Source of the DNA: Polynucleobacter sp.
GTDB lineage: Bacteria > Pseudomonadota > Gammaproteobacteria > Burkholderiales > Burkholderiaceae_D
DNA length: 64,000 nt
Assembly: GCA_021737945.1 (NCBI GenBank)
Contig: JAIPCX010000008.1
Location: 1-64,000, forward strand
Direction of reading: 5' to 3'
Numbering within the stretch: the first letter of the stretch is position 1; the number at the start of each line of letters is the position of its first letter. The notes beneath the pieces are model-generated. The model was not told the origin of the DNA and did no database searches. It worked only from the letters and a program-made list of their open reading frames with translations. Below are positions 55,225 to 64,000 of this stretch, piece by piece. The position numbers were made by a program, and so were the translations under genes.

Positions 55225-58200
55225 ATGAATATGGCTTCTGATAATTACACATACTCTCACCTCCCCGTATGGGGACTCCCGCGCTCAAGTCTTATTGGTA
55301 ATGACGAATCCATCCCCATTATCGCTCTTATGCAGAGCCAGGCTGGGTTAAACAGAGAATTCAGGCGCAATTTTCGAAATTCGGCTGCAAAAGGCGTAAA
55401 TCTCGAGGATGCTCTAGGAGCAAATATTGCAAAAAATGAATGGGCTTTAATAACGCATTTTTTAAGTGCGGAAGATAGGTTTTTTTGCTTCTGGTATTAC
55501 ATGAAGTGCCTGCAAGAACCTCACAAGTATTCTGGTAAGAAGGTCTACCCGATGGCGCTTAGTCTTCAATTTCTGAAGGCGTACGCTTCCGATTGGTACG
55601 ACATTCCTTACGACGAAACTGTTTTATGTGATAAGTGCTCTGAATGGAAACAGATCCAAAAAAGCTTAGAGAAAAATTTTATCCATAAAAGTAAAAAAAT
55701 ACACCTTGGTGTTTTCATGCTGTGGCCTCGTTTAATAGATGATTTATCTTTTCGTTGGGGTAATAGCACTGAAAGTCAGCGCAGGGTTATATCAAACGCA
55801 ATATTTGCTCTTACATCAATTAGTTACTCTCAATGGTTTATCGAAACTGCCATAAGACTTTGTCCTGAACTGGAATCTGATTTAGGACATCTATTAAAGA
55901 TAGGAATTAGAGCTGTATCAACTCCAACTTCAAAAGTAGAAATTAACAAGCAAGAACTAAAGACTTTCAATGACGGAATGGAGACAACTGACGAGACGAT
56001 AGACCTTTGGAATTCAATTAGCCAACGGCTCAATCAGTTAGTAAAAGATTGGCCCTTAGGCCCATCCAAGCAATCGCTGCAAAGTCTGGCTAATCTAGGT
56101 ACTGAGTCTGCAATACTTGCTGAATCACTCACTGAGAAAAGGGTTGATCCAGCCGAACTTTTTGAGAAAACTCTAGAAGTACTCCAAACACGTCTAGTTG
56201 AAATTTCGTCAGGAAGTGAAAACTCATGGATCACTGAGGATGACGTAGCCAGTATATTAGCTCGCTGGTATGTCGCTCGAAAAAATACTTCAGATTCCAC
56301 AGAACTTGAAAAACTTGAAAAAGATGCACAGCTAGCATTAGTTCGTATAAAAAGTGCTTTGGTTGATCTTAATAATGCGCAAAAAACTTTCTGTGATTCG
56401 ACGCTTGCAGCTTTAAAATTGGAAGAAGAACTTCAGAATGCGAAATCGGCACGTCTACGAGTAACTCTATCAAAACAACAATTGGAATTAAATGAAAAGG
56501 TATTTGCAGAAAAGTCTGACGTTATAGACCTAATGTTATTTCTTATGAGCTCGGCCTCTCCCTGGGGAGAAACTTTTGATCCCGAGGTAAACTACAATGT
56601 AGACACTGCTCCACTTGAAAGTCCTTTAGAAGTTGATACAAGTTTTGCGTGGCCGAGTTCGGTTGAAAACTATGAATTGAAGGATGCTATCAACGCAACG
56701 GAATTACTTGAATTGTCTGCCAATGATGATCTAAGTAATCAAACAATAATCACTCAAGAAAATACTGAAAATTTAAACGAGAGCATACCTAACACCACAG
56801 AAAATAATCTACTTATTGACAAAAGGTTAGGTCTAGACACTCATACTAAGGACAACCCACTAGCCGCCACAATTAATCTCCCAAGTACTTATGTCTTGAG
56901 TGAAGAGACAGGAAGTTCAGGCAGCGCTGAACAACAGCCATTTCAAACATTACAAAACCATAATTGGTTTAACGAAAATGCTGGCCAAAAATGTAAACCC
57001 ATTTGGACTCTATTAAATCAAAGCTATCCTGGCCTAGCCTACCAATTTGCTGAAGCACTTAGTAGCAGTGAGGAAAGTATTCTCATACCTTACCCCGAAC
57101 TTCTTAAATGTATTGCTCTTTCAAAAGGGCTGAATAGAAGTGACGGACAACTTGCTGTTGATATCTCTGAAGCGTTTGATAGCTTTGATCAAGAATGGTT
57201 TAACCCTAAAGGCGCACCCTCAAATTGGCATACTGCTGTTAATTTGCTTTTAATAGCAGCAACAATAAAACCAATGATTTTCGCGCCTGCGTCAAATGCT
57301 TCTAAGGTAGCTAGCTACAGACATTTAGATGGGCGCTATTCTACACTTCTGAAGCTTGTGCAAGAAGTAAGTGAGGTCAGTGAGTCACTAACTGCATTCG
57401 TCATTGGTCCAACAATACTTCAATCAGTTTTAAGCGGAAACAACCAAAAGAGTCAACTTGCAAAGCTGTCAAAGGGTGCCGAAGATTGGTTAATTGAAAG
57501 AGCGCCGCATAAGAAGTTCAGCTACTCTCCAGCTAATAAGGTCTGGCTACATTGGCTCCGTCCCGGGGAGCTGTTGCACAATCTCATGAACCCCATCGCT
57601 TGTGGAAATATCGAATCTAAGGGTAGTGTTAGAACCCAGTTAGATAGAATTTATGACTATCAATTATTTGTAACCCAAGTAAGGGAGTCTGACCGTAGAC
57701 AATTAAGGCGTCGCGGACAAGAGATTCAGGCCACAGCTCTAGATCACTTGTGGAGTGCAACCCAAGAAGCAATTGTCCTTGCAAAAGAGTGGCTTGTGGT
57801 CTTGAGCACCCCGTTAGGCACGAGTGGGCGACTGGTTGAAAATCTTGAGCGATTAAAGGTGACCTTTAGTAAGCATTTCGAACTGGCTTGCGAAGAATTG
57901 AACCAACCATGGGAAGACGAATGGAATCAGGTTCAAGCTGCAAGTAATATCGTTTATTCCCAGCTGAGCTATTTGCAAGATATGTTTGCCAATAAAGTCT
58001 CTTTTCCAATAGCTGAGCTCCAAGAAGCTGAGCTCCAAAAAACTGAGCTACTTGCAAAGGAACTACTATTAGTTGAAACAATCTCAATAGGTAATAGGTG
58101 GGAAATTAGATCTGATTCGAGAGAGATTCTGAGTGCTCTAAAAGAATGGTGCATATCCCCCCCAGAAATAAATTCCACGATCAAGTATAGATTAAAAATT

Positions 58201-61200
58201 GGTGATTTTGCAGGCGCTGAACTACTTATTAAATCTAGAGAAATAACAGTTGAAGACACTTCACAACTTAATGTAGATAAGGCAAGGGACTTATGGCTGA
58301 AAGATATAAAGCAGATCATTCAATGCACTAGAAAGGCCTCAGAAATTGGTCTGGCCTATGGTTATTTAAGTGATGCTGAGCGCGCTGATTACGAGAGTGA
58401 AATCAGCGCAGTAGAGGCGGCTATTAGTGAGAATAACCGCTTTGACGAGCTAGCTAATAGGCTGAAGTCAGTTGAGGCTAAAATAGAGGGTCAAAAATCG
58501 AAGCGAATTGAAGAAGCTTGGAGGCAGTTAAACAACGAAGTTACTGGCCTTTCAAGTGGTGTGGTTGCCCAACTAAAAAAACCACTTGAAAAGTCTGATA
58601 TTCATACATTTAATGAGCTATTACAACGCGTTAGAAACGGTTTCGACCCTTGGCCAGAGCAAGAAACAAAAATAGATATCTTTAAGGATTATTTCCCTGA
58701 ACTTTTATCGGATATCTTAGAGCAACTTAACTCCCTTGATGCTGAAGCAGTACACAAATTAATTAAAACTGGTGGAAGCTTAGGTAGTGTTTCATTTTTT
58801 CTTGACGGAGATGAGCAAGCCCGAACTTCGGCTGAGCAGTGTCATGACTCCTGGGCGAATTCATGCGTAAGGCGTGCAATGAACCGTGAGAACCTCCGCA
58901 AAATTCTTACATTTGTTGGACTAACTCCGCAAAAACTCGATCAAGATCGAAATGGGGTCGGCTGGATTTTACAAACAGCACCTCTGGAGGATAGAGAAAT
59001 TTGTCCCGTGCCGCATTTCGGGTCTCGTGCGAATGGAAGGTATAAAGTCCATGTAATAAATGAAAGACTTACTCCTGAAGATTTATTGAGCCGAATTGGC
59101 GAAGGAACTCAACAAACAGCTACGATAATTTTGTACTGTTCTCGACCGCCTAAGAAGTTCTGGCATGAACTTGCTCTTCTCTCAAAAGAGAGGCAGCGTT
59201 CATTCTTGTTATTGGATGAACCAATGCTTCTATATTTGCTTACCCAGACGGGATCGCGCCTTAAAAGATGGTTTAGCGTTGCCCTTCCATTCACATTCAG
59301 TGAACCCTATGACGCGAGCGCAGGCTATGTTCCTTCTGAAATGTTCTACGGTAGAAGCTCTGAACTTGAACTTATCAAAGAACAGGGTGGCTGCTATTTT
59401 ATTTATGGAGGACGACAACTAGGTAAGACCGCACTTCTTAGAAGAGCTGAAAGGACTTTTAACGACCCTGGAGCTGATCACCACGCGATTTGGGTTGACT
59501 TACTGGCGCAAGGTATTGGGGAAAGACGTCCAGCATCTGATATTTGGACTTCTCTGGGAGACAAGCTACGCGAACTAAAAATACCTGGGCTGGACATACC
59601 AGCAGTAAGTACAGCTAAGCTCGCCACTGTTGATGCGTTTTTGGCAAAACTAAAGAATTTTCTCGATATCAAGCCCAATAGTAGGATTCTTGTTCTCTTG
59701 GACGAAGCGGACAGATTTTTCGAGCAGGATGGCCTGCAAGGTAATGGTTATGCTGAAACTAGACGCCTAAAAGAGTTAATGGATGTTACGCAAAGACGAT
59801 TTAAGGTGGTTTTTGCTGGATTACATAATGTCCTCAGAACTGTTAATACCTCGAACCAGCCTCTGGGCCACCTTAATGAAGCTATACGTATAGGCCCACT
59901 ACTATTGAATGAAAGGGAAATTCGCGCCGCGGAACAGTTAATCACGCAACCTATCGAAGCTTCAGGCTATGAATTTGAGGATCGTAGTCTTGTTATGCGA
60001 ATACTAGCCCAAACCAACTACTACCCAAGCTTGATACAACTTTACTGCTCTCAGCTACTAAGACATGTTCGTGAGTCAAAGTTACGACGACCTAGTACCA
60101 ACGGTCCACGATTCATAATTGAAGAATCTGATATCGAATCTGTATTTTCTGGACGCCCATTAAGAGATGCTATTCGTTCAAAGTTTCGACTTACTCTGCA
60201 GCTCGATGACCGCTATGAAGTTATTGCTAATGCCATTGGTTTAGAGGCTCTAGCTCCCAACTTTGATCAATCAAACGGAATTAACTGGCGCGAAATTCGT
60301 AACGACTGCAGCACTTGGTGGCCTGAGGGTTTTAAAACAACTTCGGAACGTGATTTTTTAGTTTTACTAGAGGAAATGGAGCATCTTGGAGTATTGAGCG
60401 AAGTTAAACCTGCTGAACGATTTAGTCTGCGAAACCCTAATGTTCTACTTCTATTAGGTAGTAAAAAGGAAATCGAAAATACTCTCGAAGCCGAAAGAGA
60501 ACCAAGAGTAGAATTTGAATCGACCATCTTTAGACCTGCGCTAAATGGCCGAATAGATCATCCTGCAAGAAATCCACTAACTTACCGTCAACTTGACGAA
60601 ATTATAAAATCTAAAAATTCGGTTCAGTTTATTGCATCCACAGAAGCTGGAGGTGGGAATAATCTTGCTTTGGGTTTAAAAGGGCATCCAATAAGCGCGA
60701 GCGACCGCCTTTTTGTTCTGATTGATAAAGCAACTGACAAAAGAAGCTTTGTCCAAGAACTTGATAAACAATTCGAAGTACGAAAGGATGGAGTCATGGT
60801 CATCTTTGTACCCGCTAGCACCCCTTGGACGCACGACTGGGTAGAGTCATGCCGAGCAAAGGTAAGCGCGTTGAGATCCTCCACTAAAACAGTATCAGTC
60901 GTTTTCCATGCAGACCCACTTCGGTTATGGTCGTTAAGCGTTACAGCGAATTCAGATTTATTTAAACAACCTTGGATGTCTGTCTTACCTTGGGCTCGAG
61001 GTTTTGTTAAAAAATGGCTCGAAGAGCTTCAGTTACCTGTTGATTCGGTAGATCGACTTTTTCAATATACAGGCTATTGGGGAGGAATTCTTGAATTGGT
61101 GGCTGAAAGTTACCCTGGTGCTGTCGAATTTACAAATAATCTTGATCAATTTTCAACACAGGTTTCAGATCCCCACTGGCGCGAAAGACAACTCAATCTC

Positions 61201-61425
61201 ATAACGGGAGAAATTGAAGAAGCTCAAGAAGTCTTAAAAATGATTCATTACTTAGGCGACGGAGTAACAGAAGATGATCTTGTCGAATTTGGAGAGTTAT
61301 CTCGCGACCTCGTGAAACGAACATTAAGATGGGGTGGGCCTTTGGGGTTACTAATTCCAGAGGTAGGATCAGCGTGGTCAATGAACCCATTTCTAAAACT
61401 CTTATTTAAGGAAACATCGGAATGA
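55225..61425 (+). CDS. giant STAND-like P-loop ATPase (2066 aa)
   Basis: A 2066-aa multidomain protein. Residues 1-470 form an unknown region with a coiled coil at about 360-420; 600-1300 is helical and unassigned. A P-loop ATPase domain of the AAA/STAND type begins near 1370: FYGRSSELELIKEQGGCYFI, Walker A YGGRQLGKTALLRRAERTF (K1401), Walker B RILVLLDEADRFFE (D1493, E1494), and the downstream YYPSLIQLYCSQLLRHV helix and winged-helix region. A second, degenerate P-loop-like module lies at about 1790-2060 (IASTEAGGGNNLALGL). The last gene overlaps its stop by four bases. Size, operon and neighbourhood point to a defence sensor/effector, but no known system is matched. Confidence 0.8.
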   Translation: MNMASDNYTYSHLPVWGLPRSSLIGNDESIPIIALMQSQAGLNREFRRNFRNSAAKGVNLEDALGANIAKNEWALITHFLSAEDRFFCFWYYMKCLQEPHKYSGKKVYPMALSLQFLKAYASDWYDIPYDETVLCDKCSEWKQIQKSLEKNFIHKSKKIHLGVFMLWPRLIDDLSFRWGNSTESQRRVISNAIFALTSISYSQWFIETAIRLCPELESDLGHLLKIGIRAVSTPTSKVEINKQELKTFNDGMETTDETIDLWNSISQRLNQLVKDWPLGPSKQSLQSLANLGTESAILAESLTEKRVDPAELFEKTLEVLQTRLVEISSGSENSWITEDDVASILARWYVARKNTSDSTELEKLEKDAQLALVRIKSALVDLNNAQKTFCDSTLAALKLEEELQNAKSARLRVTLSKQQLELNEKVFAEKSDVIDLMLFLMSSASPWGETFDPEVNYNVDTAPLESPLEVDTSFAWPSSVENYELKDAINATELLELSANDDLSNQTIITQENTENLNESIPNTTENNLLIDKRLGLDTHTKDNPLAATINLPSTYVLSEETGSSGSAEQQPFQTLQNHNWFNENAGQKCKPIWTLLNQSYPGLAYQFAEALSSSEESILIPYPELLKCIALSKGLNRSDGQLAVDISEAFDSFDQEWFNPKGAPSNWHTAVNLLLIAATIKPMIFAPASNASKVASYRHLDGRYSTLLKLVQEVSEVSESLTAFVIGPTILQSVLSGNNQKSQLAKLSKGAEDWLIERAPHKKFSYSPANKVWLHWLRPGELLHNLMNPIACGNIESKGSVRTQLDRIYDYQLFVTQVRESDRRQLRRRGQEIQATALDHLWSATQEAIVLAKEWLVVLSTPLGTSGRLVENLERLKVTFSKHFELACEELNQPWEDEWNQVQAASNIVYSQLSYLQDMFANKVSFPIAELQEAELQKTELLAKELLLVETISIGNRWEIRSDSREILSALKEWCISPPEINSTIKYRLKIGDFAGAELLIKSREITVEDTSQLNVDKARDLWLKDIKQIIQCTRKASEIGLAYGYLSDAERADYESEISAVEAAISENNRFDELANRLKSVEAKIEGQKSKRIEEAWRQLNNEVTGLSSGVVAQLKKPLEKSDIHTFNELLQRVRNGFDPWPEQETKIDIFKDYFPELLSDILEQLNSLDAEAVHKLIKTGGSLGSVSFFLDGDEQARTSAEQCHDSWANSCVRRAMNRENLRKILTFVGLTPQKLDQDRNGVGWILQTAPLEDREICPVPHFGSRANGRYKVHVINERLTPEDLLSRIGEGTQQTATIILYCSRPPKKFWHELALLSKERQRSFLLLDEPMLLYLLTQTGSRLKRWFSVALPFTFSEPYDASAGYVPSEMFYGRSSELELIKEQGGCYFIYGGRQLGKTALLRRAERTFNDPGADHHAIWVDLLAQGIGERRPASDIWTSLGDKLRELKIPGLDIPAVSTAKLATVDAFLAKLKNFLDIKPNSRILVLLDEADRFFEQDGLQGNGYAETRRLKELMDVTQRRFKVVFAGLHNVLRTVNTSNQPLGHLNEAIRIGPLLLNEREIRAAEQLITQPIEASGYEFEDRSLVMRILAQTNYYPSLIQLYCSQLLRHVRESKLRRPSTNGPRFIIEESDIESVFSGRPLRDAIRSKFRLTLQLDDRYEVIANAIGLEALAPNFDQSNGINWREIRNDCSTWWPEGFKTTSERDFLVLLEEMEHLGVLSEVKPAERFSLRNPNVLLLLGSKKEIENTLEAEREPRVEFESTIFRPALNGRIDHPARNPLTYRQLDEIIKSKNSVQFIASTEAGGGNNLALGLKGHPISASDRLFVLIDKATDKRSFVQELDKQFEVRKDGVMVIFVPASTPWTHDWVESCRAKVSALRSSTKTVSVVFHADPLRLWSLSVTANSDLFKQPWMSVLPWARGFVKKWLEELQLPVDSVDRLFQYTGYWGGILELVAESYPGAVEFTNNLDQFSTQVSDPHWRERQLNLITGEIEEAQEVLKMIHYLGDGVTEDDLVEFGELSRDLVKRTLRWGGPLGLLIPEVGSAWSMNPFLKLLFKETSE

Positions 61426-62519
61426 AATGGCTTGACCTCCCGGGTCCAGCACGTTTTATCAACCAAATAACAGACCATCTTCGAGAGGGTCAAAGTACAG
61501 TGGTAGCCACGCCATTACTGGTACTTCAAAATTTTGAGCAAGTAATTTCAGATAAACTAAATCAAGACCGTTGGAGAGTCCATCGTGGCAACGCAGAATC
61601 TGTACTTGATCCTTTGACTTGGCTTACTGATCAGTTATACATAGAGCCCAAATCTTGGATTAATTGGAGTACAGAAGGTCTTTTTGAATGCCTATCTCCA
61701 GGACAGGTTATCGTGATCAAGGGAATTACACCAAAAACATGGGGCGCATGGAGATCATTCATAAAGGACTTTGACATAGTTAGCCGAAGATGCTCATCAG
61801 ACGAACGTCCCGTCCTACTAATATTTGTTCGCGGTGTATCCATAAGGCATCTTCAAATCGATGGCGCCGCACTTAGCCTAGAAGTATGGTCAGGTGTTTT
61901 ATCAGAATTAGACACGTTAACTTACATAGACCAATTCATTAGACGCTCAAAAAAAGCAACCCCTCATCACAAACTAATTGTGCGACAAATAGCAGCCTTG
62001 TCGCTCTGGGATCTGGAGTTTGCTGAGTTTTTAGCAGATCAACCAACCTCTGATTTGTTTGACGTAAATGTCATAGTTCGTAGGGGACAGGAAGCATTGC
62101 GAGTGCGCGACTGCGCTATAACTGGTGAGTGGGAGGATGGAGGCGCAGATAAAGTTGACGAAAACGAACTTATACATTCGTTTGTTTTGATTGATAGCCA
62201 AGACCCTACTAACGAATTAAATCGAAGAGTATGGGCAGCCCAAGCAGCTGAGTTATTACCTGCAATAGAAATACGGCGAAGAGCTAGCCTTGACTCTCTT
62301 CGAAGATACATAACCTGCCCATTTTGGCTTGATGGTCAACGCAAAGTGACTTCGCTGGAAGAACTTGAAATTGGTACATTAGCATTTGCCGCACACCACC
62401 ATAAAGTGCCAAAAGAATTAAGGGACAAGGTCCAGTTGCTTGCGGACTGCCGTAATAGCCTTGCACATCTGAAAGCCTTAAATGCCACAACTGCTCTAGA
62501 TAGGCGGCTTTACGAATAA
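61422..62519 (+). CDS. unknown protein (365 aa) ending in HEPN-type RNSLAH motif
   Basis: A 365-aa protein translationally coupled to the giant ATPase (ATGA overlap). The N-terminal half looks like a P-loop-derived fold without a Walker A (LPGPARFINQITDHLREGQS, then QVIVIKGITPKTWGAWRSFI and RPVLLIFVRGVS). The C-terminal 90 residues are helical and contain LADCRNSLAHLKAL, where R344 and H349 fit the Rx4-6H catalytic motif of HEPN ribonucleases. It may be the toxic effector or a structural partner of the ATPase. No family is recognised. Confidence 0.7.
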   Translation: MKWLDLPGPARFINQITDHLREGQSTVVATPLLVLQNFEQVISDKLNQDRWRVHRGNAESVLDPLTWLTDQLYIEPKSWINWSTEGLFECLSPGQVIVIKGITPKTWGAWRSFIKDFDIVSRRCSSDERPVLLIFVRGVSIRHLQIDGAALSLEVWSGVLSELDTLTYIDQFIRRSKKATPHHKLIVRQIAALSLWDLEFAEFLADQPTSDLFDVNVIVRRGQEALRVRDCAITGEWEDGGADKVDENELIHSFVLIDSQDPTNELNRRVWAAQAAELLPAIEIRRRASLDSLRRYITCPFWLDGQRKVTSLEELEIGTLAFAAHHHKVPKELRDKVQLLADCRNSLAHLKALNATTALDRRLYE

Positions 62520-62934
62520 AAATGAACGAAGCAAATGGAACAAGCTTTAATAAATTTTGAGGTTAAAATGCATTATCTGACGTAAAAGACAAAATGTCGT
62601 CATAAAAAATATTATCTTGTTACTGGACGCAATGCTTAGCACAAAACTTGGGTGTAGCATTATTATAAAAGATGTAACTTAACATAACTGACTGGTAAAC
62701 ACCACCGTAACTTAGTTGATGCTTTCTGCTAGTTGGCGTCGAGATTTAGATTTTAAGACTAGAGCTCTCAACCCACTTTTTACAATATGAAGCATTGTAA
62801 AAATTACCCAATTAGTTATCCGAAAAATCTGATTTTTTAATACTAATTAAAATATTCTTTAATGTTAGAACTGATATTCTTGGTTAAATTTTCGCTATAA
62901 ATACTATTTATTTCTATCAAAATTACCCGGCAAT
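62520..62934. other. AT-rich gap before WYL regulator
   Basis: About 415 bases without a gene. A possible promoter for the WYL gene is TTGGTT, 16 bases, TACTAT (about 62880-62908). No terminator for the ATPase operon is evident. Confidence 0.35.
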
Positions 62935-63489
62935 ATGAATCGCCTCGAACGCTTCTACAAAATCGATCAACTCCTTCAAGACCGCAAAATCGTCAGTCGC
63001 GACGATTTTCTGGCCTTGCTTGAAGTCTCACTCGCCACATTCAAGCGCGATCTTGAATACATGCGCGATCGATTTGCTGCGCCCGTTATTTACGACAACG
63101 ATCTTCGTGGCTATCGATATGAAAACTCCACCACCAGCAAAAACAAATTCTCACTTCCTGGGCTTTGGTTTACAGAGCAAGAGATTTACGCTCTCATCAC
63201 CATGCAACAGCTCCTCGAAAATCTTGATCAGGGCAGCATCATTGGCTCGCACATTGGCCCTTTTCTATCCCGCCTCGACGCCATCATCAGCGAAGGCGAG
63301 CCCTCCTCTAAAGAAATCCGCAAACGAATCAAACTAGTTGATATGGGTAAGCGTGTTCAGGGCCATCATTTCTTTTCAGAGGTGGGTGCCGCTGTTTTTA
63401 AGCGCCATCGTATTGAAATTCAATACTACGCTCGCGCTAAAAATGAAATCACCCTCCGTGAAATCTCCCCCCAACGTCTCGTTCACTAA
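62935..63489 (+). pseudogene. WYL-domain transcriptional regulator, C-terminally truncated
   Basis: The 184-aa translation is the first half of a WYL-family regulator. An N-terminal helix-turn-helix (FYKIDQLLQDRKIVSRDDFL and SLATFKRDLEYMRDRF) is followed by the linker and the start of the WYL domain ([27 protein letters not shown]). It stops exactly where relatives continue with the strand carrying the WYL motif (normally ...RLVHYRENWYL). Full-length proteins are about 320 aa. The stop codon arises at a junction with an inverted foreign gene, so this is a truncation. Such regulators often control defence islands. Confidence 0.8.
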
Positions 63490-64000
63490 ATTGCTCTTTG
63501 TCAGCAACCCTTAACTCAGATGCTTTCAACTTAACTGCATCAATCAAAGTATAGTTATACTGAATTGGTGACAAATTATCATTATTATTGTCGGGGAAAA
63601 TTCCAAGTTCATTTAATTTTGCCAACACTGGTGTAATTGCAGCATCTCTACCCGGGCTTCGATCTTTATAAAAAACAGAGCCTCTAATTCGAACAAAGGT
63701 CCATCCAAGCCTCTCTAGAAGAGCTTGTCTTGACAGATCTTCCTCTGCTTTGTCGTAGTGCCATCTCTCTCCATCACACTCAACAGCGAGGCGCTTACCA
63801 CCACCCACAACTACCAAATCAATTCGATATGCACCAACTTGCCATTGAGGGGTGACCTTAAATCCTTTGGAAGATAAAATCTTAAAGACCTCAGCTTCAA
63901 ATGGGGACTCAGTTTTAGTGAGACCAGCTTCAAGCGTATTCATTAGATTAGAGGGGTCTATAGCATGTTCAATCAATCTTCTGCGAACGTCATTTGGTTT
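63449..64000 (-). CDS. C-terminal part of large protein with Vsr/REase-like nuclease domain
   Basis: The frame enters from beyond the right edge ([17 protein letters not shown]) and runs to TGA at 63449. It contains a PD-(D/E)xK-like domain, the MTES_1575/DUF559-type C-terminal module of DUF4011-type helicases: [40 protein letters not shown] (Asp and Glu catalytic candidates), [35 protein letters not shown]. The last 14 residues ([14 protein letters not shown]) are antisense to the WYL gene, so the original C-terminus has been replaced at a breakpoint near 63489. Confidence 0.8.
   Translation of the reverse strand, partial: KPNDVRRRLIEHAIDPSNLMNTLEAGLTKTESPFEAEVFKILSSKGFKVTPQWQVGAYRIDLVVVGGGKRLAVECDGERWHYDKAEEDLSRQALLERLGWTFVRIRGSVFYKDRSPGRDAAITPVLAKLNELGIFPDNNNDNLSPIQYNYTLIDAVKLKASELRVADKEQFSERDVGGRFHGG

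Overview
The window reads as a chromosomal segment of a Gram-negative betaproteobacterium, probably in Burkholderiales. This rests on a FimV-type protein, a trimeric-porin-like outer membrane protein, a nag-type salicylate/gentisate cluster, ModE with ModABC, and moderate base composition. No rRNA, tRNA, CRISPR array or intact insertion sequence was recognised. Family names come from reading the translations by eye. No database search was run.

Layout. (1) 1-7.9 kb: 5' end of fhs (formate-THF ligase), corA, and a compact minus-strand operon ltnD-otnK-otnC-otnI-ltaE for L-threonate/D-erythronate-type acid sugars with a threonine aldolase at its end, then three small genes. (2) 7.9-12.8 kb: a molybdate block, modA-modB-modC with a porin, and divergent modE. 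A near-perfect ModE-like palindrome lies between porin and modE. (3) 12.9-27.4 kb: a surface/secretion block. It holds a flagellin-like protein with four internal repeats, a 72-aa gene behind a near-consensus sigma-28 promoter, a short FimV-like protein, a CesT-like chaperone next to a candidate type III effector, and a 2464-aa protein made of about 260 octapeptide repeats with a calcium-binding C-terminus. (4) 27.6-35.7 kb: nagR plus the salicylate 5-hydroxylase and gentisate pathway with an AAHS transporter, a complete route from salicylate to fumarate and pyruvate. (5) 35.8-42.5 kb: mixed housekeeping and accessory genes (class II aldolase, Zn alcohol dehydrogenase, glycosyltransferase-like protein, DUF4174, RsuA/RluF-like pseudouridine synthase, MORN lipoprotein). 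(6) 43-64 kb: a defence-type island.

The island has two modules of different base composition. The first, GC-richer and on the minus strand, runs PLD-SNF2 helicase, then Eco57I-like N6-adenine methyltransferase, then 5mC methyltransferase, then a Cys-rich protein resembling phage gp88. It looks like an ATP-dependent restriction-modification system that overlaps DISARM class 1 in parts but has no drmA or drmB here. Two of its genes have odd N-termini: an in-frame TAA at what would be codon 9 of the adenine methyltransferase, and a coding-like stretch without a start codon ahead of the gp88-like gene. The second module, AT-rich and on the plus strand, has three tightly linked genes: an unknown 173-aa protein, a 2066-aa protein with a STAND-like P-loop ATPase, and a 365-aa protein ending in an RNSLAH (Rx4H, HEPN-type) motif. 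I consider this the best candidate for an undescribed system. The right edge is a rearrangement breakpoint that truncates both a WYL regulator and a large protein carrying a C-terminal nuclease-like domain.
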